Shown: in pieces, positions 50,663-60,342 of the stretch
Layout of the letters: the number at the start of each line of letters is the position of its first letter
How positions within the stretch are numbered: position 1 is the stretch's first letter
Assembly: GCF_003731765.1 (NCBI RefSeq)
Contig: NZ_MOAL01000008.1
Coordinates: 186,001-250,000 of the forward strand
From: Pseudomonas chlororaphis
GTDB lineage: Bacteria; Pseudomonadota; Gammaproteobacteria; Pseudomonadales; Pseudomonadaceae
Length of the DNA stretch: 64,000 nt
Direction of reading: 5' to 3'
Made by a program: the position numbers and the translations under genes
The notes under the pieces: model-generated
Database searches by the model: none
What the model saw: the letters and a program-made list of their open reading frames with translations, nothing else
Told to the model about the DNA's origin: nothing

Positions 50663-53311
50663 ATGCGCGCCAACTCGTCTGATTCACAAGACACCGATAC
50701 CGTCACGACAACCCCACCGATCACAGTCACTCGCTTGCGCTGGCTGGACCTGTTGAGTAAATACCGCCAGCCGATCGGCCTGGCTGTGACGCTGCTGCTG
50801 TTTGCGATCGCCTTGATCGCCTGCCGCCACTTGCTCAGCGAACTCGACCTATATGCCCTGCACGACTCGATTCTTGAGGTGCCGAAGCCGGCCTTGCTCG
50901 GCGCACTGGGGGCAACCATTGCCGGCTTTGTTATCCTGCTGGGCTACGAATGGTCCGCCAGCCGGTATGCCGGGGTAAACCTGCCGGCCCGCACCCTGGC
51001 CCTGGGCGGCTTCACCGCCTTCGCCATTGGCAATGCCATCGGCCTGTCGCTGCTCTCGGGCGGCTCAGTGCGTTACCGGCTGTATGCGCGCCACGGCCTG
51101 GGGGCCTCGGACGTCGCCCACATGACCCTGTTCGCCAGTCTGTCCTTGGGTTGCGCCTTGCCGCCTCTGGCAGCCCTGGCTACCCTGAGTAACCTGCCTG
51201 CGGCTTCGGCGGCGCTGCACCTGTCGGAAGGCCTGCTGGGTGGCATTGCCATCGCCGTGCTGTTGTTGGGCACGGTCCTGGCCATTGGCATTTATCGCCG
51301 CCGCCTGCCGGAACAGCCATACGCCGACAACCTGCTGGTCAAGGCGGGGCGCCGCACCTTGCGCCTGCCGGGTCGACGCCTGACGTTCCTGCAACTGATC
51401 ATCACTGCCCTCGACGTCGCCGCAGCCGCCACCGTGCTGTACTTGCTGCTGCCCGAAGCCCCGCCTTTCGGTGCATTCCTGCTGATTTACCTGCTGGCCC
51501 TGGCCGCAGGCGTACTCAGCCACGTGCCCGGCGGTGTCGGGGTGTTCGAGGCGATTCTGCTGGCCGCCTTCGCCGACCAACTGGGCGCCGCCCCATTGGC
51601 CGCCGCCTTGCTGCTGTACCGCCTGATCTACGTGGTGCTGCCGATGCTGGTGGCCTGTGTGCTGCTGCTGATCAATGAAGCCCAGCGCCTGTTCCAATCC
51701 CGCCAGTCACTACGAGTGGCCTCAGGCCTGGCAGCGCCGATTCTCGCGGTATTAGTGTTCCTCTCCGGTGTGGTCCTGCTGTTCTCTGGTGCAACCCCGG
51801 AGATCGATACCCGCCTGCAACATATCGGCTTTCTGATTCCGCACCGCCTGGTGGACGCTTCGCACTTCGGCGCCAGCCTGATCGGCGTGCTCTGCCTGCT
51901 GCTGGCCCAGGGGTTGCGTCGACGCCTGTCGGCGGCCTGGATGCTGACCACCATTCTGCTGCTGGTGGGCGCCCTGCTCTCTCTGCTCAAGGGTTTCGAC
52001 TGGGAAGAAGCCAGCCTGATGACCCTCACCGCCAGCCTGCTGGCCGTGTTCCGCCGCTCGTTCTATCGCCCGAGCCGACTGACCGAACTGCCCTTCTCGC
52101 CGCTGTACCTGGTGGCCAGCGTCTGCGTGCTCGGTGCCTCGATCTGGCTGCTGTTGTTCGCCTATCAGGACGTGCCCTACAGCCACCAACTCTGGTGGCA
52201 ATTCACCCTCGACGCCGACGCCCCTCGCGGCCTGCGCTCGCTGCTGGGCGCTGCGGTGCTGCTGGTGGTGGTGTCCCTGACCTGGTTGCTGCGCACTGCC
52301 CGCCCGGTCATCCACCTACCCAACACCGAAGAACTGGATCGCGCCGCGAAGATCCTGATGGCCTCGTCGCAACCCGACGGCGGCCTGGCCCTCACCGGCG
52401 ACAAGGCACTGCTGTTCCACCCCAACGACGACGCCTTCCTCATGTATGCCCGTCGCGGCCGCAGCCTGGTGGCGCTGTACGACCCCATCGGGCCGACCCA
52501 GCAGCGCGCCGAGATGATCTGGCAGTTCCGGGACCTGTGCGACTTGCACCACGCGCGCCCGGTGTTCTACCAAGTCCGTGCGGAGAACCTGCCCTACTAC
52601 ATGGACATCGGCCTGACCGCCATCAAGCTGGGTGAAGAAGCCCGGGTGGACTTGAAACGCTTTGATCTCGAAGCCAAGGGCAAAGAGATGAAGGACCTGC
52701 GCTACACCTGGAACCGCGGTACCCGCGATGGCCTGTCCCTGGAAATCCACGAGCCCGGCCAGGCGCCGATGGACGAGCTGAAGGTCATTTCCGATGCTTG
52801 GCTGACCGGCAAGAACGTGCGGGAAAAAGGCTTCTCCTTGGGCCGCTTCAGCGATGACTACCTCAAGCACTTCCGTATCGCCATCATCCGCTTCGAAGGG
52901 CGCCCGGTGGCCTTTGCCAACCTGCTTGAGACTTACAGTCATGACCTGGCCAGCCTCGACCTGATGCGCGCCCACCCGGACGCGCCGAAGCTGACCATGG
53001 AATTCATGATGGTCGGCCTGATCCAGCACTATAAGAGCCATGACTACGCTCGCTTCAGCCTGGGCATGGTGCCCCTGTCGGGCCTGCAACCACGTCGTGG
53101 CGCGCCGCTGACCCAGCGCCTGGGCTCAATGGTGTTCCGTCGTGGCGAGCAGCTGTACAACTTCCAAGGGTTGCGCCGCTTCAAAGACAAGTTCCAGCCC
53201 GACTGGGAACCCCGTTACATGGCTGTGCCCGCCGGACTGGATCCGCTGGTGGCGCTGGCTGACACCGCTGCCCTGATTGCGGGCGGCCTGACTGGATTGG
53301 TGAAACGCTGA
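50663..53311 (+). CDS. mprF: MprF aminoacyl-phosphatidylglycerol synthase and flippase
   Basis: 882-residue inner-membrane protein that transfers an aminoacyl group from tRNA to phosphatidylglycerol and flips the product, reducing negative charge and raising resistance to cationic peptides. The N-terminal ~530 residues hold about 13-14 spans (flippase, with PGGVGVFEAILLAAFADQLG). The cytosolic C-terminal catalytic domain of GNAT-like fold has DDAFLMYARRGRSLVALYDP, FYQVRAENLPYYMDIGL and LEFMMVGLIQHY-type segments. In P. aeruginosa PA0920 makes alanyl-PG; the neighbour supports the same here. GAGGTGA precedes ATG 50663. Confidence 0.93.
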   Translation: MRANSSDSQDTDTVTTTPPITVTRLRWLDLLSKYRQPIGLAVTLLLFAIALIACRHLLSELDLYALHDSILEVPKPALLGALGATIAGFVILLGYEWSASRYAGVNLPARTLALGGFTAFAIGNAIGLSLLSGGSVRYRLYARHGLGASDVAHMTLFASLSLGCALPPLAALATLSNLPAASAALHLSEGLLGGIAIAVLLLGTVLAIGIYRRRLPEQPYADNLLVKAGRRTLRLPGRRLTFLQLIITALDVAAAATVLYLLLPEAPPFGAFLLIYLLALAAGVLSHVPGGVGVFEAILLAAFADQLGAAPLAAALLLYRLIYVVLPMLVACVLLLINEAQRLFQSRQSLRVASGLAAPILAVLVFLSGVVLLFSGATPEIDTRLQHIGFLIPHRLVDASHFGASLIGVLCLLLAQGLRRRLSAAWMLTTILLLVGALLSLLKGFDWEEASLMTLTASLLAVFRRSFYRPSRLTELPFSPLYLVASVCVLGASIWLLLFAYQDVPYSHQLWWQFTLDADAPRGLRSLLGAAVLLVVVSLTWLLRTARPVIHLPNTEELDRAAKILMASSQPDGGLALTGDKALLFHPNDDAFLMYARRGRSLVALYDPIGPTQQRAEMIWQFRDLCDLHHARPVFYQVRAENLPYYMDIGLTAIKLGEEARVDLKRFDLEAKGKEMKDLRYTWNRGTRDGLSLEIHEPGQAPMDELKVISDAWLTGKNVREKGFSLGRFSDDYLKHFRIAIIRFEGRPVAFANLLETYSHDLASLDLMRAHPDAPKLTMEFMMVGLIQHYKSHDYARFSLGMVPLSGLQPRRGAPLTQRLGSMVFRRGEQLYNFQGLRRFKDKFQPDWEPRYMAVPAGLDPLVALADTAALIAGGLTGLVKR

Positions 53312-54594
53312 TGATTCGACGCTCCCTCAAGTACATCCTGGCCGCACTGATCGTGCTGGCCGTGATTGCCGGCGGCGGTTTCTGGTACCTCAAACGCCCG
53401 GTACCTGAACCGACCCTCGAACAGCTGAAGCCGGCCGATGGCACCGCCATGACCCGCGTCATCCCTGGCACCAAGCCCAAGGCTCAAGTGCTGGTGGCCG
53501 TCACCGAAGAGCAAAAACTCAGCGACAAACAACTGAGCACCCTGAGCCGCAGCGCCTCGGCGCAGATCGTTCAGGTGATTCTGCCCAGTGACTGCCTGCT
53601 GCAAAGCCGCGCCCTGCAAACCGGATTGCGTGAACTGAACGGCCCGGCAACGCTGGTCAGCGGTATCGGCCCCGGCGCGGTGCTGGCCTGGCGCTGGTTG
53701 GCCGAGCAGAAGGATGACAAGGCTCAAGCCATCTCCGTCGACCTCGCCCTGGAAAAACCCGGCTGCACCCACCTGCTGCCAAAATCCGCCGCCCACGGCC
53801 ACTGGCTGGTGGCATGGAACGACAACCCGGACGACGCCAGCGCAGGTTTCGTGCGCGATCAACCGAACGCCGAAACCAGCATCAGCGACTACGACATCAA
53901 TCTGCCGCAGGTACTGAATAACGAACTGCGCAAGATCCTCGTCGGCGGCGACAAGGCCAATGGCGGTCTGCAGATTCCAGTGGTGGAAGTTCCGGCAGGC
54001 CAAGCCAAAGACACCGTGACCCTGTTCCTTTCCGGTGACGGTGGCTGGCGCGACCTCGACCGTGATGTGGCCGGCGAAATGGCCAAGATCGGTTACCCGG
54101 TGGTGGGCATCGACACCCTGCGCTATTACTGGCAGCACAAGAGCCCGGAGCAGAGCGCTCTCGACCTCGCCGAACTGATGCAGCACTACCGGCAAAAATG
54201 GGGCACCAAACGCTTCATCCTGACCGGTTACTCGTTTGGTGCAGACGTATTGCCAGCGATCTACAACCGCCTGGCCGAAACCGAGCAGCAACGCGTCGAC
54301 GCAATCATCCTGCTGGCTTTCGCCCGAACCGGCAGCTTCGAGATCGAAGTGGAAGGCTGGCTCGGCAACGCCGGCAAAGAAGCCGCCACCGGACCGGAAA
54401 TGGCCAAGCTGCCGCCGGCCAAGGTGGTGTGCATCTACGGCGAAGAAGAGACCGACGAAAGCGGCTGCACCGACAAAACTGCCGTGGGCGAAGCAATGAA
54501 ACTGCCTGGCGGCCACCACTTCGACGAGAACTACCCGGCCCTGGCCAAGCGATTGGTGGAGATCATCGAGAAGCGCCAGGCCAAAGCCGAATAA
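53311..54594 (+). CDS. Alanyl-phosphatidylglycerol hydrolase (PA0919-like, VirJ/AcvB family)
   Basis: 427 residues with an N-terminal signal anchor (KYILAALIVLAVIAGGGFWYL), so the protein faces the periplasm. It has an alpha/beta hydrolase core with nucleophile elbow GYSFGAD and, upstream, VTLFLSGDGGWRDLDRDVAG, as in VirJ/AcvB proteins. It overlaps the mprF stop by one base (TGATG). In P. aeruginosa the matching PA0919 hydrolyses Ala-PG made by the adjacent MprF, so the pair tunes membrane charge. Assignment rests on order and motifs. Confidence 0.88.
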   Translation: MIRRSLKYILAALIVLAVIAGGGFWYLKRPVPEPTLEQLKPADGTAMTRVIPGTKPKAQVLVAVTEEQKLSDKQLSTLSRSASAQIVQVILPSDCLLQSRALQTGLRELNGPATLVSGIGPGAVLAWRWLAEQKDDKAQAISVDLALEKPGCTHLLPKSAAHGHWLVAWNDNPDDASAGFVRDQPNAETSISDYDINLPQVLNNELRKILVGGDKANGGLQIPVVEVPAGQAKDTVTLFLSGDGGWRDLDRDVAGEMAKIGYPVVGIDTLRYYWQHKSPEQSALDLAELMQHYRQKWGTKRFILTGYSFGADVLPAIYNRLAETEQQRVDAIILLAFARTGSFEIEVEGWLGNAGKEAATGPEMAKLPPAKVVCIYGEEETDESGCTDKTAVGEAMKLPGGHHFDENYPALAKRLVEIIEKRQAKAE

Positions 54595-54605
54595 CCCCGC
54601 GCGCA

Positions 54606-54665
54606 GTAGGAGCCGGCTCGCCGGCGATCGCGGTAGGCCGATCGCTGGCAAGCCAGCTCCTACAG
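54606..54665. repeat. REPIN: compact inverted REP pair
   Basis: GTAGGAGCCGGCTCGCCGGC GATCGCGG and its inverse CCGATCGCTGGCAAGCCAGC TCCTAC, with only a few bases between. It lies after the hydrolase gene; the following 54666-54733 has no clear element. Confidence 0.75.
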
Positions 54666-54733
54666 CCTGGTGCGCAGAAGCAGTAGCAAGCGGCAAGCAG
54701 AACAGCTTGTAGCTTGCAGCTCCCCCCAAGGGC

Positions 54734-56635
54734 CTACATCTCGACCTGGGTCCCCAACTCGATCACCCGGTTCACCGGCAGGTTGAAGAAGCGCAGGTTA
54801 CCGTTAGCGTTTTTCAGCATGAAGGCGAACAGCGCCTCGCGCCAACGGGCCATGCCCACCAGCTTGGAAGCGATAACCGTCTCGCGGCTGAGGAAGTAAG
54901 TAGTGCGCATCGGGCTGAAGTCCAAATCATCCAGATGGCACAGCTTCAAAGCTTCCGGCACATCCGGCTCATCGGTAAAGCCGAAATGCAGGATGACCCG
55001 GAAGAAACCCTCGCCGTACGAATCCACCTCAAAGCGCCGTTGCGCCGGCACCCGCGGAATATCCTCGTAGACCACCGTCAGCAGTACCACTTGCTCGTGC
55101 AGCACCTGGTTGTGCAGCAAGTTGTGCAGCAAGGCGTGGGGCACTGCGTCCGGACGGGCAGTGAGGAACACAGCGGTGCCCTGCACCCGATGGGGGGGCT
55201 GTACGCGAATACTGCCGATAAAGATCGGCAGTGGCAGGCCACCTTCGTCCAGGCGATCCACCAGCAATTGCTTGCCGCGCTTCCAGGTGGTCATCAGCAC
55301 AAACAGCACGATCCCAGCGATAACCGGGAATGCGCCGCCCTGAACGATTTTCGGCACGTTGGCCGCGAAATACAGGCCATCCACCAACAGGAAACCGATC
55401 GACAGTGGCACGGCCAAGACCGGAGGCCACTTCCACAGCAACAGCATCACCGCCGACACCAGGATAGTGGTCATCAGCATGGTACCGGTCACCGCCACGC
55501 CATAAGCCGAGGCCAGTGCGCCGGAGGACTCGAAGCCCAGTACCAGCAGGATCACGCCCACCATCAACGACCAGTTCACGGCGCCGATGTAGATCTGGCC
55601 CTGTTCGTCACTGGACGTGTGCTGGATGTGCATCCGCGGAATGTAGCCCAGTTGGATCGCTTGCCGGGTCAGGGAGAAGGCGCCGGAAATCACCGCTTGC
55701 GAGGCAATCACCGTGGCCAGGGTCGACAGGCCGACCAGGGGAATCAACGCCCAGCTTGGCGCCAGCAGGTAGAACGGGTTGCGCGCGGCTTCCGGGTCAC
55801 CCAGCAGCAAGGCGCCTTGGCCGAAGTAGTTCAGCACCAGCGCCGGCAGCACCAGGATGAACCAGGCGCGGGCAATCGGCTTGCGGCCGAAGTGGCCCAT
55901 GTCGGCGTACAGCGCTTCGGCACCGGTCAGGGCCAGGACCACCGCACCGAGGATGGCGACGCCGATGCCCGGGTGAACGATAAAGAAGCGCACGCCCCAC
56001 ACCGGGTTCATCGCGTGCAAGACTTCCGGGTGCTGAAGGATGCCGTACACCCCGAGGGCACCGAGCACCACAAACCAGGTCACCATGATCGGGCCGAACA
56101 GAATGCCGATGCGCGCGGTGCCGTGACGCTGGATCAGGAACAGCGCCACCAGCACGATCAGCGACAGCGGCACCACCCAATGGTCGATGCCCTCGAAGGC
56201 CAACCCCAGGCCTTCAACAGCCGAAAGTACGGAGATTGCCGGGGTGATCATGCTGTCGCCATAAAACAGCGCCGCACCAATCAACCCGCACACCACCAAC
56301 AAGCTACGCAGCTTCGGATGCCCCGCCGCCGCCCGCCGCGCCAGGGCGGTCAAAGCCATGATTCCGCCCTCGCCCTGGTTGTCGGCTCGCAGCACGAACA
56401 TCATGTATTTGAACGACACCACCCAGATCAGCGACCAGAAGATCAGCGCCAGGATCCCCAGCACGCCGTCATGGTTGACCTGCACCCCATAGCCGCCGGA
56501 AAACACTTCTTTGAGGGTGTAGAGCGGGCTGGTACCGATGTCGCCATACACCACCCCGACCGCGGCTATCAGCATCCCCAACGGCTTGGCCGCGGAATGC
56601 TCGCCGCCCACCGCCTGACTACTTGCCTGACCCAT
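54734..56635 (-). CDS. kup: Kup family low-affinity potassium transporter
   Basis: 633 residues with about 12 spans and a ~120-residue C-terminal cytosolic domain. Family signatures: GVVYGDIGTSPLYTLKEVF at the N-terminus, RADNQGEGGIMALTALARR, GLIGAALFYGDSMITPAISV. Imports K+ by proton symport, important at low pH. GGAG lies six bases before ATG 56635, which decides this start over the TTG one codon earlier. Confidence 0.95.
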   Translation of the reverse strand: MGQASSQAVGGEHSAAKPLGMLIAAVGVVYGDIGTSPLYTLKEVFSGGYGVQVNHDGVLGILALIFWSLIWVVSFKYMMFVLRADNQGEGGIMALTALARRAAAGHPKLRSLLVVCGLIGAALFYGDSMITPAISVLSAVEGLGLAFEGIDHWVVPLSLIVLVALFLIQRHGTARIGILFGPIMVTWFVVLGALGVYGILQHPEVLHAMNPVWGVRFFIVHPGIGVAILGAVVLALTGAEALYADMGHFGRKPIARAWFILVLPALVLNYFGQGALLLGDPEAARNPFYLLAPSWALIPLVGLSTLATVIASQAVISGAFSLTRQAIQLGYIPRMHIQHTSSDEQGQIYIGAVNWSLMVGVILLVLGFESSGALASAYGVAVTGTMLMTTILVSAVMLLLWKWPPVLAVPLSIGFLLVDGLYFAANVPKIVQGGAFPVIAGIVLFVLMTTWKRGKQLLVDRLDEGGLPLPIFIGSIRVQPPHRVQGTAVFLTARPDAVPHALLHNLLHNQVLHEQVVLLTVVYEDIPRVPAQRRFEVDSYGEGFFRVILHFGFTDEPDVPEALKLCHLDDLDFSPMRTTYFLSRETVIASKLVGMARWREALFAFMLKNANGNLRFFNLPVNRVIELGTQVEM

Positions 56636-56838
56636 CAACCACTCCTACTGCCCAGACTGGGGCTTGATATGAAAAGCATGACGCCGACCACGCGTCGGGT
56701 CGTTCAACCCGCGCCAGGCGCCCTGCAGCATGCGCTGTTTTACTTGCGGTTACAGACGAACTGTTGACTGCGAGATTTGTAATGGCGCAACGGCGCGAAG
56801 CATAGCGCAGCGCTCGTCGTATTTCCCCTGCATAAAGC

Positions 56839-56867
56839 TGGTCAAGTCGGTCGACCATCGCTAGAAT
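56839..56867 (+). promoter_or_regulatory. Candidate sigma-70 promoter of rimO
   Basis: TGGTCA, 17-base spacer, TAGAAT (56862-56867). This would place transcription start near 56874, 80 bases before rimO. No other feature is seen in 56636-56954. Confidence 0.5.
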
Positions 56868-56954
56868 TGCGCACTTTTTGATCAGAGGCGCAGCCAGCGC
56901 CCAACCGTCGCACTTGCCCCCCAAGTGACGCGACACCCAATACCGAGGTTAGAC

Positions 56955-58292
56955 ATGTCCACCACCACCGCGCCGGCCAACCCGAAAGTCGGTTTTGTAT
57001 CCCTGGGTTGCCCAAAAGCCCTGGTCGATTCCGAGCGCATCCTCACTCAACTGCGCATGGAAGGCTATGACGTGGTGTCCACCTACCAGGATGCCGACGT
57101 CGTGGTGGTCAATACCTGCGGCTTCATCGACTCAGCCAAGGCCGAATCCCTGGAAGTGATTGGCGAAGCCATCAAGGAAAACGGCAAGGTCATCGTCACC
57201 GGCTGCATGGGCGTGGAAGAAGGCAACATCCGTAACGTGCACCCTAGCGTGCTGGCGGTGACCGGCCCGCAGCAGTACGAGCAGGTGGTCAATGCCGTGC
57301 ACGAAGTGGTGCCGCCGCGCCAGGACCACAACCCGCTGATCGACCTGGTGCCGCCACAAGGCATCAAGCTGACCCCGCGCCACTACGCGTACCTGAAAAT
57401 TTCCGAAGGCTGCAACCACAGCTGCAGCTTCTGCATCATTCCGTCGATGCGCGGCAAACTGGTCAGCCGCCCGGTGGGCGACGTGCTCGACGAAGCCCAG
57501 CGCCTGGTCAAGTCCGGCGTGAAAGAGCTGCTGGTGATCTCCCAGGACACCAGCGCCTACGGCGTCGACGTCAAGTACCGCACCGGTTTCTGGAACGGCG
57601 CGCCGGTGAAAACCCGCATGACCGAACTCTGCGAGGCGCTGAGCACCCTGGGCGTCTGGGTCCGCCTGCACTATGTGTACCCGTACCCGCACGTTGACGA
57701 ACTGATCCCGCTGATGGCCGCCGGGAAGATCCTGCCGTACCTGGATATCCCGTTCCAGCACGCCAGCCCGAAAGTGCTGAAGTCGATGAAACGCCCGGCC
57801 TTCGAAGACAAGACCCTGGCGCGGATCAAGAACTGGCGCGAAATCTGCCCCGATCTGATCATCCGCTCGACCTTTATCGTCGGCTTCCCCGGCGAAACCG
57901 AAGAAGACTTCCAGTACCTGCTGAACTGGCTGACCGAAGCCCAGCTGGACCGCGTCGGCTGCTTCCAGTACTCGCCGGTAGAAGGCGCACCCGCCAACGA
58001 CCTGGACCTGGACGTGGTGCCGGACGAGGTCAAGCAGGACCGTTGGGAGCGCTTCATGGCGCACCAGCAGGCCATCAGCTCGGCCCGCCTGCAACAGCGC
58101 ATCGGTAAAGAGATCGAAGTGCTGATCGACGAAGTCGACGAGCAAGGTGCTGTAGGCCGCTGCTTCTTCGACGCCCCGGAAATCGACGGCAACGTATTTA
58201 TCGACGGCGCCGGCGACCTGAAGCCGGGTGACAAGGTCTGGTGCCGAGTCACCGACGCCGACGAGTACGACCTCTGGGCCGAAACCCTGTAA
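56955..58292 (+). CDS. rimO: Ribosomal protein S12 methylthiotransferase RimO
   Basis: Radical SAM enzyme adding a methylthio group to an Asp of ribosomal protein S12. 445 residues. The N-terminal MTTase domain carries the three Cys of the auxiliary cluster (SLGCPKALVDSE, VVNTCGFIDSA, TGCMGVEEG). The radical SAM motif is CNHSCSFC in LKISEGCNHSCSFCIIP. A TRAM domain ends the protein. GAGG precedes ATG 56955; the in-frame start at 56925 is rejected. A terminator follows. Confidence 0.96.
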   Translation: MSTTTAPANPKVGFVSLGCPKALVDSERILTQLRMEGYDVVSTYQDADVVVVNTCGFIDSAKAESLEVIGEAIKENGKVIVTGCMGVEEGNIRNVHPSVLAVTGPQQYEQVVNAVHEVVPPRQDHNPLIDLVPPQGIKLTPRHYAYLKISEGCNHSCSFCIIPSMRGKLVSRPVGDVLDEAQRLVKSGVKELLVISQDTSAYGVDVKYRTGFWNGAPVKTRMTELCEALSTLGVWVRLHYVYPYPHVDELIPLMAAGKILPYLDIPFQHASPKVLKSMKRPAFEDKTLARIKNWREICPDLIIRSTFIVGFPGETEEDFQYLLNWLTEAQLDRVGCFQYSPVEGAPANDLDLDVVPDEVKQDRWERFMAHQQAISSARLQQRIGKEIEVLIDEVDEQGAVGRCFFDAPEIDGNVFIDGAGDLKPGDKVWCRVTDADEYDLWAETL

Positions 58293-58305
58293 GGCGTAAA
58301 AACTG

Positions 58306-58342
58306 AAAAGCCCCGCCCTCTGACGAGATGCGGGGCTTTTTT
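58306..58342 (+). terminator. Rho-independent terminator after rimO
   Basis: AAAAGCCCCG, loop of 15 bases, CGGGGCTTTTTT. Confidence 0.85.
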
Positions 58343-58397
58343 AGGTCTATCTTTTGCTCTGGGATCGACGTCGATCCCTTTATCAGGAGCAGGCGGC

Positions 58398-58871
58398 ATG
58401 CGCCCACATTCGGTCATCCACACCCCACGACACACCGACTATCCGGAACTGACCCAGGTCTGGGAAGACTCGGTGCGCGCCACCCATGACTTCCTCCCAG
58501 AGAGCTACATCCAGGTTTTGAAAAAGCTGGTGCTGACCCGCTACCTGGACGCGGTGATGTTGATCTGCACGCGGGATTCTCGCCAGCACATCACCGGTTT
58601 TGCCGGGGTGGCCGCGGGCAAGGTGGAGATGCTGTTTATCGATCCGGTGCACCGTGGCCAGGGCCTGGGCAGGCAACTGCTGTGGTACGCCATCGAGCAC
58701 CTGAATGCCGACCAACTTGACGTCAACGAACAGAACCCCCAAGCCGTGGGCTTCTACTTCAAGCAGGGCTTCGAGATCATCGGCCGCACCGAGCACGACG
58801 GCATGGGACAACCCTATCCGTTGCTGCACCTGCGTTTGAAGCAACAGTCGCTGCGCGCGTTACGCGGCTAA
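58398..58871 (+). CDS. GNAT family N-acetyltransferase (YjaB-like)
   Basis: 157 residues. The acetyl-CoA pyrophosphate loop is HRGQGLGRQLL after VEMLFIDPV, and the C-terminal motif LDVNEQNPQAVGFYFKQGFE is typical of GNAT enzymes. It resembles E. coli YjaB by the VRATHDFLPESYI region. AGGAG lies eight bases before the ATG. The target amine is unknown. Confidence 0.85.
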   Translation: MRPHSVIHTPRHTDYPELTQVWEDSVRATHDFLPESYIQVLKKLVLTRYLDAVMLICTRDSRQHITGFAGVAAGKVEMLFIDPVHRGQGLGRQLLWYAIEHLNADQLDVNEQNPQAVGFYFKQGFEIIGRTEHDGMGQPYPLLHLRLKQQSLRALRG

Positions 58872-58953
58872 AAGCCACAGCCTGCAAATGGACCCGCGAT
58901 TAACCGGCGCCAGGCAGGTACAATGCGTACCCACTTTTGTTACGGCCCCTGTC

Positions 58954-59664
58954 ATGACTGACCCGATTCGTCTCTCCAAACGCCTCATCGAACTCGTCGG
59001 CTGTTCCCGCCGGGAGGCTGAGCTGTTCATTGAGGGCGGCTGGGTCACCGTGGACGGCGAGGTCATCGACGAGCCGCAATTCAAGGTCGAGAACCAGAAG
59101 GTCGAGCTCGACCCGGAGGCCAAGGCCACCGCGCCGGAGCCCGTGACCCTGCTGCTCAACGTACCCGCCGGCCAGGACCTGGACAGCGCCATGCAATCCC
59201 TCGGCGCTGCCTCCCTGTCCGAAGAGCACCGCTACGGCAAACGCCCGCTCAAGGGTCACTTCCTGCGCCTGACCGCCAGCGCCGACCTGCAGGCCAATGC
59301 CAGCGGCCTGCTGGTGTTCACCCAGGACTGGAAGATCCTGCGCAAGCTCACCGCCGACTCGGCGAAGATCGAGCAGGAATACGTGATCGAGGTTTCCGGC
59401 GAGATGGTGGCCCACGGCCTCAATCGCCTGAACCACGGCCTGAGCTACAAAGGCAGGGAGTTGCCGGCCGTCAAAGCCAGCTGGCAGAACGAAAATCGCC
59501 TGCGCTTCGCCATGAAAAACCCGCAACCAGGCGTGATCGCCCAACTCTGCGAAGCCGTGGGCCTGAAAGTGGTGGCCATTCGCCGGATCCGTATCGGCGG
59601 TGTGTCCATCGGCAAGGTGCCGTTGGGCCAGTGGCGCTACCTGTCGGCCAAAGAAAAGTTCTAA
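58954..59664 (+). CDS. S4-domain rRNA pseudouridine synthase (RluF/RsuA-like) with atypical catalytic loop
   Basis: 236 residues. The N-terminal S4 RNA-binding domain reads IRLSKRLIELVGCSRREAEL then FIEGGWVTVDG. The catalytic domain is RsuA-like: KGHFLRLTASADLQANASGL near 101-119, LLVFTQDWKILRKL, and a C-terminal VVAIRRIRIGGVSIGKVPLG as in RluB/RluF. In family members the catalytic Asp lies five residues before the Gly of GLLLLT (GRLDxxSxGLL). Here that place is Gln113, with D111 two residues away. It may be shifted or inactive. Start ATG 58954; the frame to 58888 is rejected. Confidence 0.83.
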   Translation: MTDPIRLSKRLIELVGCSRREAELFIEGGWVTVDGEVIDEPQFKVENQKVELDPEAKATAPEPVTLLLNVPAGQDLDSAMQSLGAASLSEEHRYGKRPLKGHFLRLTASADLQANASGLLVFTQDWKILRKLTADSAKIEQEYVIEVSGEMVAHGLNRLNHGLSYKGRELPAVKASWQNENRLRFAMKNPQPGVIAQLCEAVGLKVVAIRRIRIGGVSIGKVPLGQWRYLSAKEKF

Positions 59665-59728
59665 GCCCCCCATTCCGACGCCGCACCCCTTGCGCGGCGC
59701 TCCAGACGCATTGATCAGGACACGAACC

Positions 59729-60196
59729 ATGATTCATAACGACGTACTGCGCAGCGTGCGCTACATGCTCGACATCAGCGACAAGAAAGTGGTCGAGATC
59801 ATCAAGCTCGGCGGTATGAACGTCACCCTGGCCGACCTCGTGACCTACCTCGACAAGAAAGAGGAAGACGAGGAAGGCTTCGTACGCTGCCCGGACGAAG
59901 TCATGGCGCACTTCCTTGATGGCCTGGTGATTTTCAAGCGCGGCAAGGACGAAAGCCGTCCGCCGCAACCGATCGAAGTACCGGTGACCAACAACATCAT
60001 CCTCAAGAAGCTGCGGGTGGCCTTCGAACTCAAGGAAGACGACATGCACGCCATCCTCAAGGCGGCCGAGTTCCCGGTGTCCAAGCCTGAGTTGAGCGCC
60101 CTGTTCCGCAAGTTCGGCCACACCAACTACCGCCCTTGCGGCGACCAGTTGCTGCGCAACTTCCTCAAGGGTCTGACCCTGCGCGTTCGCCCCTGA
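59729..60196 (+). CDS. DUF1456 (YehS-like) protein
   Basis: 155 residues built from two copies of a small helical unit: NDVLRSVRYMLDISDKKVVE then IIKLGG in the first, and NNIILKKLRVAFELKEDDMH then AILKAAEF in the second, each followed by a SxPELSAL/LADLVTYL turn. The pattern NDVLRSVRYML plus CPDEVMAHFLDGLVIFKRG is that of DUF1456/E. coli YehS. AGGA precedes the ATG. It follows the pseudouridine synthase on the same strand by 64 bases. Function unknown. Confidence 0.88.
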   Translation: MIHNDVLRSVRYMLDISDKKVVEIIKLGGMNVTLADLVTYLDKKEEDEEGFVRCPDEVMAHFLDGLVIFKRGKDESRPPQPIEVPVTNNIILKKLRVAFELKEDDMHAILKAAEFPVSKPELSALFRKFGHTNYRPCGDQLLRNFLKGLTLRVRP

Positions 60197-60342
60197 GAAC
60201 CTGCTCTGAAACCTCCTCCAGAGGCGGCCGACTGCGGTCACCGCCTCTGCGCATGACGCTGTATTCCCTGCAAAAATAGTGGCTTCGCTGCACCCGCCTG
60301 ACGACTAGGGTATGCACTCACCCCAAGCTCTCAGGACTCGCC

